Shown: positions 33,776 to 43,640 of the stretch, one piece after another | Layout: every line of letters begins with the position of its first letter | How positions within the stretch are numbered: position 1 is the first letter of the stretch | Source: Endozoicomonas sp. (ex Botrylloides leachii) | Lineage (GTDB): Bacteria; Pseudomonadota; Gammaproteobacteria; Pseudomonadales; Endozoicomonadaceae | Assembly: GCA_028728195.1 (NCBI GenBank) | Contig: JAQYUY010000053.1 | Coordinates: forward strand, 1-52,115 | DNA: 52,115 bases | Reading direction: 5' to 3' | Program-made: the position numbers and the translations under genes | Notes under the pieces: generated by a model | Told to the model about the DNA's origin: nothing | The model's database searches: none | Seen by the model: only the letters and a program-made list of their open reading frames with translations

Positions 33776-34840
33776 ATGCTGGATATTATAAAAGAATGGC
33801 TACACCGCTATTTGTCAGATTATGAAGCGCTGGTACTGCTTTTATTGCTGGTGTTAGGTTTTGTTGTTGTGCTGACCATGGGATATATGCTGGCACCAGT
33901 ATTTGCAGCATTGGTACTTGCTTTTTTAATGCAGGGTATTATTAATGGGCTGGAGCGGCTGGGGTTGAATCATTTACTTTCTGTTTATTTAGTTTTTTCG
34001 GTATTTATCGCCCTGTTATTAATGTTTATGCTGATTGTCTTGCCGCTAGTATGGGAGCAAATAACCCACCTACTTAATGAAGTGCCTAAGATGGTACATG
34101 TTGGCCAAAATCTATTAAAAAGCTTACCTGAGCTTTATCCTGCGTTTATTTCAGAACAGCAAGCAGTGACGATTGCAGATGCAGTTAGCGGCCGGTTAGC
34201 TGGTTTGGGGCAGTGGGCATTATCATTTTCCTTATCAAAGTTACCCGGTGCTTTAGGTTTGCTGATTTATCTGGTGTTAGTGCCTATTCTGATTTTTTTC
34301 TTCCTAAAAGATAAAAAGCAGTTACTGGCTTGGGTAAGAAGCTTGTTACCTTATCGTCGTCGCTTAATAGACCAAGTAGCCGATGAAATGAATGATCAGA
34401 TTGCTAACTACATCAGGGGTAAGGCGATAGAAATTGCGGTGGTGGGTGTTGTCAGCTTTATTGCCTTTGCAATATTGGGATTAAAGTATTCTGCGCTTTT
34501 AGCACTGATGGTTGGGCTATCGGTGGTTATACCTTATATTGGAGCGGCAGTGGTAACGATTCCGGTAGCTATTATTGGTTTTTTCCAATGGGGGCTTAGT
34601 AACGATTTTCTGGTAATGATGGTTGTCTACGGTATTATTCAGGCACTTGATGGTAATATATTGGTACCTCTACTTTTCTCAGAAGCGGTTAATCTGCACC
34701 CAGTTGCTATTATTATTGCTGTGCTGGTATTTGGTGGTTTCTGGGGATTCTGGGGAGTGTTTTTCGCGATACCGTTAGCCACCTTGTTTAAGGCGGTAAT
34801 GAGTGCTTGGCCAAAAGTTCAAAGTGCAGTGAGCAGTTAA
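33776..34840 (+). CDS. perM: AI-2E family permease PerM
   Basis: An inner-membrane protein of the AI-2E/UPF0118 family, 354 residues, with about eight membrane helices: paired helices at the N-terminus (YEALVLLLLLVLGFVVVLTM), a long soluble loop, LIYLVLVPILIFFFLKDKKQ, then a C-terminal bundle (VGLSVVIPYIGAAVV; QALDGNILVPLLF). Transport role is uncertain for this subgroup. It has a strong AGGAGG ribosome-binding site and a bidirectional terminator right after the stop. Confidence 0.9.
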   Translation: MLDIIKEWLHRYLSDYEALVLLLLLVLGFVVVLTMGYMLAPVFAALVLAFLMQGIINGLERLGLNHLLSVYLVFSVFIALLLMFMLIVLPLVWEQITHLLNEVPKMVHVGQNLLKSLPELYPAFISEQQAVTIADAVSGRLAGLGQWALSFSLSKLPGALGLLIYLVLVPILIFFFLKDKKQLLAWVRSLLPYRRRLIDQVADEMNDQIANYIRGKAIEIAVVGVVSFIAFAILGLKYSALLALMVGLSVVIPYIGAAVVTIPVAIIGFFQWGLSNDFLVMMVVYGIIQALDGNILVPLLFSEAVNLHPVAIIIAVLVFGGFWGFWGVFFAIPLATLFKAVMSAWPKVQSAVSS

Positions 34841-34877
34841 AAAATCGGAAGCCTGATGATGGCTTCCGATTTTTTTT
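34841..34877. terminator. Bidirectional intrinsic terminator
   Basis: Perfect 13-bp stem AAAATCGGAAGCC (34841-34853) with GGCTTCCGATTTT (34861-34873), T-tract to 34877. The A-run at the 5' side makes the mirror-image structure work for the convergent gene ending at 34953. Confidence 0.9.
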
Positions 34878-34952
34878 GGTTCCTTATTATTTTATCGTGC
34901 TGTAGTGTTTGGTCTCGCACTTGCAACTGCGTTCAAAAACCTATAACAGTTC

Positions 34953-35840
34953 CTAAATCGGAATCGAAACCCATTCTCCAATGACTAATGGGTCTAACTC
35001 TCTAGGAGGGTTTGTTTGTGTTAGATGGTGTTGGATATTCTGCCTAAGCTTGTGCCTTTTCATAGGAGTTTTTGCCACGCTATAAACTGGGGTATCTTGA
35101 AATGCAGTGACCCGTTTTTTAGCCTTAGACTTAGCCTCATTCCGATTGAAGCTAACTATGGCTAAAATAGCGCCTATATCCTTCTCAAGATTCTTTTTAG
35201 CGCTCTTAAATGCATTTAAAGCCGTTGCTTCAGTTTTTTTTGCATCAGCCATTGCATTCCTTTTCGCTTGGCTATTTAATCCATCACAATTTCTAGTAGT
35301 AATGTCTAATTGAGCTTTAGTTAGATTCTCTAGAGCTTTATTGTATTGGATTATAAATTCGCTGAATTTTGCTTTTTTGTCAGATGGGCATAGGTCCATT
35401 ATATATTTTTTTGCCTCGCCTTCGAGTTTCCCTTTTTTTAAAAATTGATGCTGAACAGCATATTTCATTGACTTGAGCTTTTCTACAACTGACCCCGTAG
35501 CACCTGAGCGATAGGCGTACAACACGCTACGAATGGTACCTTCTACCACCCCAGCTACCGTTAAAAATGGCATGACAGCGATGATAGTAACCGCTCTGCC
35601 AATGTTGCCAGCAAGCCCTTTTATACCTTTTAGAACAGTTTTGGAAGGCTTAGATGTAGCGTATTTAGCTGTTGTTCTAAAAATGCCTTTTTCTCCACCC
35701 AAGCTTTGCCTTACTTTTTTGCCAAAGGCTATGGCTCGCTGAGAACGTGTTGAGCTAGCAGCCGAGGTTGCACTGCTTTGTGGTTGTGAGTTTGTAGGTA
35801 TTGAAAATTTTTTGTCTGTATAGTCCATCGTATGCATCAT
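34953..35840 (-). CDS. Unrecognised protein, effector-like composition
   Basis: A 295-residue protein I do not recognise. The N-terminus is polar and disordered, with a Ser/Gln/Thr-rich stretch (NSQPQSSATSAASSTRSQ, about 16-34). A basic helical part and one hydrophobic segment follow (AVTIIAVMPFLTVAGVVEGT, about 83-102), then a long Lys/Ala-rich coiled helical region (AQLDITTRNC to AFKSAKKNLEKD) and a basic tail. There is no signal peptide. The layout resembles type III substrates that insert in host membranes, but this is inference from composition. ATGs at 35840, 35837 and 35828 are all possible starts. Confidence 0.6.
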   Translation of the reverse strand: MMHTMDYTDKKFSIPTNSQPQSSATSAASSTRSQRAIAFGKKVRQSLGGEKGIFRTTAKYATSKPSKTVLKGIKGLAGNIGRAVTIIAVMPFLTVAGVVEGTIRSVLYAYRSGATGSVVEKLKSMKYAVQHQFLKKGKLEGEAKKYIMDLCPSDKKAKFSEFIIQYNKALENLTKAQLDITTRNCDGLNSQAKRNAMADAKKTEATALNAFKSAKKNLEKDIGAILAIVSFNRNEAKSKAKKRVTAFQDTPVYSVAKTPMKRHKLRQNIQHHLTQTNPPRELDPLVIGEWVSIPI

Positions 35841-36389
35841 AACAATATACCTTTTGCTATAAATATTATCGAGCTGATAATAAACGAAGGGAATCCTAGT
35901 AACTATTAGACCTTAGTCATTAAGGAAGAGGGCTTAGGATAAAGTATAAGATGTAATCGTTCAGGATTAAGCTGACTATTACTATTGAAGTGGCATAATC
36001 GAGCAATTAACAGATTGTTTACATTGACTTGCTTTTATAATTTTTCAATACCAAGGTAATAGGTAATGATTTGAAGCCGTATATAATGCTCATGAGATAT
36101 AAACTTACCTACCACTTGTTTGACTAATACTGACACAAATAGCCTGAACTAAAGCCATGAAAACCCCAAGATTAATTTGAGAAACAATAGATCAGCTAAT
36201 ATAAATTACCAATAAAATAAAAAATTTAACTAATTATCGTGTATTTTACCCTGTAATGCTATTTGGGATCTTTTCCATCGATTGTAAAAATTTATAATTA
36301 ATCTATAACCTAATAAGTGAAATATAGATTTACTTTGTTAATTAAAATAATGGATTTTATCTTTTATACAGTAATAGCGGTTAATTTTA
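35841..36389. other. AT-rich intergenic region, nothing recognised
   Basis: A 549-base gap between two divergent accessory genes. It is strongly AT-rich, most of all in 36180-36390, as seen in horizontally acquired silenced regions. There is no coding frame, repeat copy or clear promoter. Confidence 0.4.
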
Positions 36390-37754
36390 ATGAGCAACTT
36401 AATAAAAATGCGGTACTTTAGTCTATTTTTTGGTTTTTTCATTATGGCTTTTATCTCAGAGGCTTTCGCTGAGTTAAATATATGCCAGCGTTATAAACAA
36501 CTAGTGGAAACAGAAAATCATGCTTGTTTATCTGATTGTAACTATCTTCATGAACAAGTTCTCAAAATGGGGGGTATAGATGGTATAACAAATAAACAAC
36601 TTTTAGATGACGATCACGAATATAAATATGCAGTATTTTCTATTAAAGAATTCCATGGCATAAAGATGACAGAGGAACCGTCAGCCGCATATCGGTTTCT
36701 TTTTTTTGAGGAATCAGATCTTACACAAGATAGTTTTTTAGATGAAAGCTTGGAGCTTGTTAAACAGTACGGTTTTTCTTTTTGGGGTGAGCAAGCATCA
36801 CCCCACTATCAGCACAATGAGCTAGCAAAAAGCAAAAACAATCCGTTTAGTGATTGTGCAGATCTTGTGGATAAACTCTCATCACAATATTGCGCGCCAC
36901 AAAATAAATATATGAGATATCAAGCAATATTTGATAGTGTACAAATTGGTTACTGTCATCATTTACATGCATATTTTATGGAGACCCGTTTTTTAACTGA
37001 ATATATGGTAGGGCCTGATGGTCAGGAAGAGCATTTCAGTAAAATTACTGGTTATAAAAAAGATGATTTTAAGCCGCTATTAAAGTTTGCATACTTATCT
37101 AAAGGGTTAAGTAAAGGACGCTGTTTTGTATCCAAAATTTTTGTAAATTTTCATTTTTGCTCTGGCAGTAAACATCTGTATTTTCATCAGGATATCTTTA
37201 AAGAAAGTAGTGGCTTAGTAGACCATCTTCAAACTATGGTTTTACATAGTCAATGCAGTAATAAAGCAACGATGAGATTAGCTCTGGGATCCTCTGAAAA
37301 TAGGTATGATGGAGACAATCCCTTGCTGAATACTGCAAAGTTTGCTTCATATGACTCAAAATCTCGTGCTTTGATTAATTCTAAGAACCATGTTGTTGTA
37401 ACACCCGGTAAAGACCATACGGCTCCACTGATAGTTTGCGATATTCTTGATAAACCATTTAGCGGATATATGATCGATCAGAATACTGTATACAATGGCA
37501 TAGAGGAAGAAAAAAAACGACCAGTTAAGAAAAGCAAAAAAGAACGACCAGTTAAGAAAAGCAAAACAGCAGACACGATGGTGATGGTTCATGGTGGAAA
37601 ACGATTGATATTTGACAATACCGATAACTGCAAACAATTTCTTGATCAGGAAAAAATGTTCCAAATTCCTGCTGAAGATATCAATAGTATTCCTCGATCT
37701 ATTCTGGTGGTCAGAAGCTATCTATACCATAATGACCCTATTTTAAAGAAATAG
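36390..37754 (+). CDS. Secreted cysteine-rich protein of unknown function
   Basis: A 454-residue predicted exported protein I do not recognise. The signal peptide is MRYFSLFFGFFIMAFISEAFA, starting at residue 7. The mature part has about eleven cysteines (NIC, HAC, SDC, SDC, QYC, GYC, GRC, HFC, SQC, IVC, DNC), suggesting disulfides, and a central region rich in His, Phe and Tyr. Near the C-terminus a duplicated basic motif RPVKKSK occurs twice within 20 residues. The gene is very AT-rich compared with the core genes, fitting an accessory origin. Confidence 0.7.
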   Translation: MSNLIKMRYFSLFFGFFIMAFISEAFAELNICQRYKQLVETENHACLSDCNYLHEQVLKMGGIDGITNKQLLDDDHEYKYAVFSIKEFHGIKMTEEPSAAYRFLFFEESDLTQDSFLDESLELVKQYGFSFWGEQASPHYQHNELAKSKNNPFSDCADLVDKLSSQYCAPQNKYMRYQAIFDSVQIGYCHHLHAYFMETRFLTEYMVGPDGQEEHFSKITGYKKDDFKPLLKFAYLSKGLSKGRCFVSKIFVNFHFCSGSKHLYFHQDIFKESSGLVDHLQTMVLHSQCSNKATMRLALGSSENRYDGDNPLLNTAKFASYDSKSRALINSKNHVVVTPGKDHTAPLIVCDILDKPFSGYMIDQNTVYNGIEEEKKRPVKKSKKERPVKKSKTADTMVMVHGGKRLIFDNTDNCKQFLDQEKMFQIPAEDINSIPRSILVVRSYLYHNDPILKK

Positions 37755-37805
37755 GCAGCACCCATAGTTAAGGATTATAAGACATATTAGTTAATCTGTA
37801 GTAGT

Positions 37806-37910
37806 TCAGATCGGATAGAGATCCTCTGACAATAAGCATTTGTAGCTCTTTCCATTTTTTACGACGCGGTTGCTTTCACAGTGAGAGCAGCTAACTGCAA
37901 TGATTGCCAT
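37806..37910 (-). pseudogene. IS1-like InsA zinc-ribbon remnant
   Basis: On the minus strand a 34-residue frame reads MAIIAVSCSHCESNRVVKNG then KSYKCLL and a stop. This resembles the N-terminal zinc ribbon of IS1-type InsA proteins, where CPxC, VVKNGK and RYxC are conserved. The rest of the element is not visible. Confidence 0.45.
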
Positions 37911-38118
37911 GAGATCAAAATGCCTAGTGATTGCATATTGGTGATGCAGATCGATCGGAACTTAATGCATATGATGCGTTACCAAAAAATAATGAAATAC
38001 GTATTTTTACGTAACATGTTCCTGTTTGTGACACTTCAGCTACCCACTTACCCATGAGGGCGTTCGATAAAAGGTCTTTTATGCGCTGTCGCTCTTGAAA
38101 AAAGGGGGTGAACTATTT

Positions 38119-38137
38119 TTGGCATGAGATATGCATT
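38119..38137 (+). promoter_or_regulatory. Candidate sigma54 (-24/-12) promoter
   Basis: TTGGCATGAGATATGCATT. The GG (38121-38122) and GC (38133-38134) doublets are exactly 12 bases apart, as sigma54 requires, within the consensus TGGCACG-N4-TTGCAT; only two consensus bases differ. Transcription would begin near 38146. Confidence 0.6.
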
Positions 38138-38145
38138 ATAGTAAG

Positions 38146-38369
38146 TAAATCAAGTAAATAACCCTAAGGATGGGATATCATAAGGATATAAAAAAATAAA
38201 ATGGATAAGGACTTGCTTGATCTGGCTTTATCGATAACATCTTGTGCGGATGCGTTGAGAACAATAATTTTAAGAACGCGCTGAAACAAAATATTATCGA
38301 TAAAGGGCACATATAATGCGGTCTTTAAAACAGCCCTCGGTTCAGTTGACCTGAAGAGGGTTTTTTTTA
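38146..38369 (+). ncRNA. Candidate sigma54-dependent small RNA
   Basis: A transcript of about 220 bases is bounded by a sigma54-type promoter and an intrinsic terminator, without a convincing ORF. The 5' part has several GGA motifs (AAGGATGGG, AAGGATAT, TGGATAAGGA). The middle folds: CTTTATCGATAA (38226-38237) pairs with TTATCGATAAAG (38294-38305) over 12 bp, and inside it GCGTT (38252-38256) pairs with AACGC (38275-38279), exposing AACAATAAT in the loop. CsrA-type proteins bind GGA and Hfq/Crc bind AACAAUAA-like motifs; whether either acts here is inference. The longest frame from the ATG at 38201 encodes only 27 residues and has no good ribosome-binding site. Confidence 0.55.
38334..38369 (+). 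terminator. Intrinsic terminator of the candidate small RNA
   Basis: CCCTC (38334-38338) pairs with GAGGG (38356-38360) and inner TTCAG with CTGAA, loop TTGAC, followed by eight T residues. Confidence 0.8.
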
Positions 38370-38433
38370 TTTCTAGGGTTTGATGAAGTATGAGATGCAT
38401 TTTTGCCCAAGAAAAACGCAAGCCCTGTACCTT

Positions 38434-38985
38434 TCAAATAACCATATTCAGTTTATCTGCGCCACCAATATACGTCCCATCCAACCATATTTGAGGAACG
38501 GTAACGGGTACTTTGGGGTGAATATTCGGTTTAACTCGAGCTAACATTTCATACAGTGCTCGAGCATCGCTGATGACATCATGATAACGGTATTCAATAC
38601 CTGCTTTTTCAAAGTAGTCTTTGGTTCGACGGCAATGAGCACAATTCTTCTTGCCAAAAATATGATTCCCTGTAAGCGGTACTTTACGACTGTGGCTTTC
38701 TATTACAACCTGAGTTAACAAACCTCGGTTAAGTGCTTGACCTTGAGATACTACTTTATTCTCAACTATTACAATGGGCGCATGCCAGCAGCCTTTGCTT
38801 AATGGTTGCCACCAGCAAGAGAGCCAGTCTTTAACTTCAAGCTCAACAGGAACATCAGCTAGTTCATTATTGAGGGTGTCATCAATTACGGCCTCGGTTA
38901 AAGCGCATTCTCCACAAGGGATGTTAACTTTAAAGGGGCCCCACTTTCCTGCCCACCTAAATAGTGTCATGTTTACCGATTTCAT
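38434..38985 (-). CDS. Double thioredoxin-fold protein with C-terminal glutaredoxin domain
   Basis: A 183-residue protein. The C-terminal half is glutaredoxin-like: FGKKNCAHCRRTKDYFEKAG with active-site CAHC (Cys115, Cys118), the cis-proline TVPQIWLDG and the GSH-site GGADKL; it ends right after GGADKLNMVI, so the last helix of a usual glutaredoxin is missing. The N-terminal half looks like a second thioredoxin-like fold, with NIPCGEC (Cys24, Cys27) and APIVIVENKVVSQGQ. It has a GGGAG ribosome-binding site and starts ten bases after the upstream short-chain dehydrogenase, so the two are probably one operon. Confidence 0.8.
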   Translation of the reverse strand: MKSVNMTLFRWAGKWGPFKVNIPCGECALTEAVIDDTLNNELADVPVELEVKDWLSCWWQPLSKGCWHAPIVIVENKVVSQGQALNRGLLTQVVIESHSRKVPLTGNHIFGKKNCAHCRRTKDYFEKAGIEYRYHDVISDARALYEMLARVKPNIHPKVPVTVPQIWLDGTYIGGADKLNMVI

Positions 38986-38995
38986 CCACTGCTCC

Positions 38996-39790
38996 CTATT
39001 GTTTTTTTTTCATAATCATTCGAATAGTTCGCACAATTAATTGACGAGGAAAAAAACGATTTAGGTTTACCATCAGATAATTTAGCGTGCCATGAATCGC
39101 TACAACTTTCCCCTTCATCATAGCATTATAACCAAACGTAGCTACTTCTCTTGAAGAAGGCATCTGTCTTTTATCAATTAGACGGACACCTTCCATGCAC
39201 GATGCTTTTAAAAATTCTGATTCTGTCGGGCCAGGGCAAAGAGCTGTGACAGTAATGCCAGTATGCTTTACTTCCTCAGCAATAGCTTCTGAAAAAGATA
39301 ATACATAAGCCTTAGTGGCATAATACACGGCCATTAAGGGGCCTGGCTGAAAAGCAGCGGTTGAGGCGACATTGAGTATTCGACCATAACCCTTATGAAC
39401 CATATGCGGTATATACATACCCGTCAACTCAGTTAATGCTTTTATGTTCAAATCAATCATGTATTTATTTTTATTCCACGTAGAATGAGTAAACTCTGCA
39501 AAATCGCCAACACCTGCATTATTTACTAAATAATCGATATGAACATTCAGCATACTGATTTCATCATAAAGTCGGCGCACTGCATTTTCTTTCGTAAGAT
39601 CGCAAGCAATAAAAGTGACACTAACTCCATGCTTCGATTTTAAAAGGTGTTGCAAGTGGCTTAATTCCTTTTTTCGTCTTGCCACCAATATTAGGTTGAT
39701 ACCCTGCTCTGCAAATAATGCTGCCAGCTCCCAGCCAATGCCGCTGGATGCTCCAGTAATTAGTGCAGTTTTATCACGTTTTGTTTCCAT
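38996..39790 (-). CDS. Short-chain dehydrogenase/reductase
   Basis: A classical SDR of about 264 residues from the METKRDKT start. NAD(P)-binding TALITGASSGIGWELA (TGxxxGIG); VARRKKEL after beta-2, suggesting NADPH preference; CDLT; NNAGVGDF; catalytic Ser in LNVASTAAF, Tyr and Lys in YYATKAYVLSFSEA; CPGPTESEF. It resembles the DltE/YqjQ-like group. A TTG at 39826 would add twelve residues; neither start has a clear ribosome-binding site. It is followed in the operon by the glutaredoxin gene. Substrate unknown. Confidence 0.88.
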   Translation of the reverse strand: METKRDKTALITGASSGIGWELAALFAEQGINLILVARRKKELSHLQHLLKSKHGVSVTFIACDLTKENAVRRLYDEISMLNVHIDYLVNNAGVGDFAEFTHSTWNKNKYMIDLNIKALTELTGMYIPHMVHKGYGRILNVASTAAFQPGPLMAVYYATKAYVLSFSEAIAEEVKHTGITVTALCPGPTESEFLKASCMEGVRLIDKRQMPSSREVATFGYNAMMKGKVVAIHGTLNYLMVNLNRFFPRQLIVRTIRMIMKKKQ

Positions 39791-39976
39791 AAAATTTTGC
39801 CAGATTTTTCTAATGATGACACTCAATACCTGTGGAGAAAAAATTTTTCATTATCCATTTTTGAGACTATTGAATATTACCTATAATGACTTATTTTCTG
39901 CTGAGTGCGTAGCTTGAGTATCATTTAGATTACGCGCTATATGAAAAGCTAGTCATGATCACTGATATGAACAATT

Positions 39977-40118
39977 ATACCGATCATTTTTTCTAACTAC
40001 GTTATTGAGCTCATCATCCGAATATTAGCAATGCGCCCTGCTATTACTAGTTATTCCGCCTTATTCTGTAATCCGGCTGCTCATGCTCAGTATGGTAGTT
40101 AGGAAATAGGGTTGGTAT
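39977..40118. repeat. MITE-like element, copy 3
   Basis: A 142-bp member of the family at 1681-1783 and 3235-3395. Left end ATACCGATCATTTTTTCTAA; right end GTAGTTAGGAAATAGGGTTG. The interior shares TATTCCGCCTTAT and CTGCTCATG with copy 1. No coding capacity. Confidence 0.7.
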
Positions 40119-40282
40119 TAAAATCAGCTCTGATTGCCATAAATACTTGCCAAGGCGAGCAGGGATATAAGGCAGGAGTGTGAGTAATATCTGCTACCCA
40201 CTTGCACAATTAATCCGGTATGCTTTGCAGGTGCTTACTTATAGAACAGCTTTAAATAGTCTCTATTATGTAGCATACATTT

Positions 40283-40414
40283 ATGCATATTAAAGTATAA
40301 ACACATGCTAAAAGCTACCGAAGCGCAAACCTTAAAAACAAGCGGCATTTGTAAGCCGTTCGCTTGGGTTGAGCGGTTTGTATGGAATAAGGTTTTAGCA
40401 TGTTGAATATGCAT
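40283..40414. repeat. 132-bp nested palindrome
   Basis: Four nested pairs: ATGCATATT (40283-40291) with AATATGCAT (40406-40414); ACATGCTAAAA (40303-40313) with TTTTAGCATGT (40393-40403); CAAACC (40326-40331) with GGTTTG (40375-40380); AAGCG (40340-40344) with CGCTT (40361-40365). A GGC/GCC hairpin forms the tip. This could be a MITE, a protein-binding cruciform or a structured RNA. It is the only notable object in the gap 40119-40668 before algW. Confidence 0.6.
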
Positions 40415-40668
40415 AGACTGTTTGTTATAGGGCGTATCGAGCAAAATACTATAACAAGAAAATCAGCTATAATTCGCTGACTCAATAGTTTTACAGTGTC
40501 TTTTACATTTATTTTAAATCATAGCGGTGTAATGCTGAACTGTTAGGCAAGACGAAGCTAAAATTGTTAATACGATATCGGTATTTTTTAAATGGTTTAT
40601 ACTGAGTTTATAGCACTCATACATAAGTCCTATAATAGTAACTATCCTTTTGATCAGTGTATTATTCA

Positions 40669-41781
40669 ATGAAAAAGCTATTTACTTTCCTCGTGTGGCC
40701 CGTGATCATAGGCCTGATAGCCAGTATAGGCATCATGTTCGTTGATCCTAAGCTAGTAGGGCTTACGCCAATATCTCGAGCTAAGCTGTGGCATACACTG
40801 TTTCCTAGAATGGGGCAGACGTCTTATAGTTATGCAGTAAAAATTGCAACACCTGCTGTTGTTAATATATCCACTAGCACTGCCATTAAACGCGATACTA
40901 ATCGTGTGCAAATACCACCCTTCTTGCAAGGGCAAAAAAGTAATGTTGCGACCAGTCTGGGTTCCGGGGTTATTGTGCATCCTAATGGGTTTATACTCAC
41001 CAATAATCATGTTATCAAAGGAGCTCAGCGGATTACTGTCTCGCTGCGCGATGGCCGAGAAATTGGCGCAAAGGTCGTGGGGGTTGATCCGGAAACAGAC
41101 CTTGCCGTTTTGAAGATTAAGTTAAACCACTTGCCTTATATTCACCTTGCAGACTCCAGCAAGGGTGAGATCGGTGATGTGGTACTGGCTATCGGTGATC
41201 CTTTCGGTTTAGGGCAAACAGTCACCATGGGTATTATTAGTGCAACTGGTCGTAACGATTTGCAATTAAATACGTATGAAGATTTTATTCAGACCGATGC
41301 GGCTATTAACGTTGGCAACTCAGGTGGCGCTTTGGTCAATGCCTATGGCGACTTAATTGGTATCAGCACATTATTATTTTCTAGAGGAGGGGGTAATGAA
41401 GGTATAGGCTTTGCTATTCCCTCAAATATGGCTCGCTTTGTTATGGACTCAATCATTAAATACGGTTATGTAATCAGAGGCTGGCTTGGCATTGAATCAC
41501 AGCCAATGGATCGCGTACTAACCGCAACATATAACATCAAGCCTAATACCGGTATATTGATTTCTGGGGTGTATGAAGGGGGGCCAGCGGATAAGGCAGG
41601 GTTACTTAGAGGGGATATTCTTACGGGCATAGATGGTGATCCAACCAGTAATGGCCGGAAGGTAATGAATTATGTTGCTCAGGTGCCACCAGGGAAAATG
41701 GTCACGCTCAATGTGCTAAGAAATGGCAAGGCAATCAATATTAACGTTCAAGTTGGGCAACGACCAAATATTGTCAATTGA
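40669..41781 (+). CDS. algW: Membrane-anchored DegS-type stress protease
   Basis: A periplasmic serine protease held by an N-terminal inner-membrane helix (LFTFLVWPVIIGLIASIGIMF). In the family it cuts the anti-sigma factor (RseA/MucA) when outer-membrane protein C-termini bind its PDZ domain. The triad is visible: His in NNHVIKGA, Asp in DPETDLAVLK, Ser in NVGNSGGALVN. One PDZ domain follows (GWLGIESQPM to PADKAGLLRGDILTGI). There are 370 residues from the ATG at 40669; a GTG at 40657 would add four residues. A single PDZ distinguishes it from DegP. algW lies close to murA in pseudomonads too; here hisGDC is absent between them. Confidence 0.92.
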   Translation: MKKLFTFLVWPVIIGLIASIGIMFVDPKLVGLTPISRAKLWHTLFPRMGQTSYSYAVKIATPAVVNISTSTAIKRDTNRVQIPPFLQGQKSNVATSLGSGVIVHPNGFILTNNHVIKGAQRITVSLRDGREIGAKVVGVDPETDLAVLKIKLNHLPYIHLADSSKGEIGDVVLAIGDPFGLGQTVTMGIISATGRNDLQLNTYEDFIQTDAAINVGNSGGALVNAYGDLIGISTLLFSRGGGNEGIGFAIPSNMARFVMDSIIKYGYVIRGWLGIESQPMDRVLTATYNIKPNTGILISGVYEGGPADKAGLLRGDILTGIDGDPTSNGRKVMNYVAQVPPGKMVTLNVLRNGKAININVQVGQRPNIVN

Positions 41782-41885
41782 TATTTTTGCTATCAAAGAC
41801 ATGGTATTGGTCGATGCTTTTCCTTGTAGCTATAAGCAGATAAAAAAACACTGAAATCCTGTTTATAACTAATCATCTACAACCG

Positions 41886-43396
<1,511 letters not shown>

Positions 43397-43640
43397 GTAT
43401 TCCCCTCAAGTAACAAGCAAAACTGATTAATCATACAACAGTGCAATTAGGCTTGCCATATTTTATAGTCTTTTTCGCTTGTTGCCCGCTCACAGCTACT
43501 GTTGTTCGACAATACTGATGCTGGCTGATGTACCTGAGTAACTATAACGTCATATACTGATGAACGGCTAGCAAAGCTTGGCTCAGTCTATAATTAACAA
43601 CAGTCAGCCCTCTTTGGAATAAATTTTTAAGGGAATAAAG

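Noticed and set aside
37356..37664. 102-codon minus-strand frame rich in Phe and Asn
   Set aside because: Antisense to the Lys-rich tail of the secreted protein gene; a composition artefact.
38164..38421. 85-codon minus-strand frame
   Set aside because: It lies antisense to the candidate small RNA and its terminator; composition is unlike a real protein and it has no ribosome-binding site.
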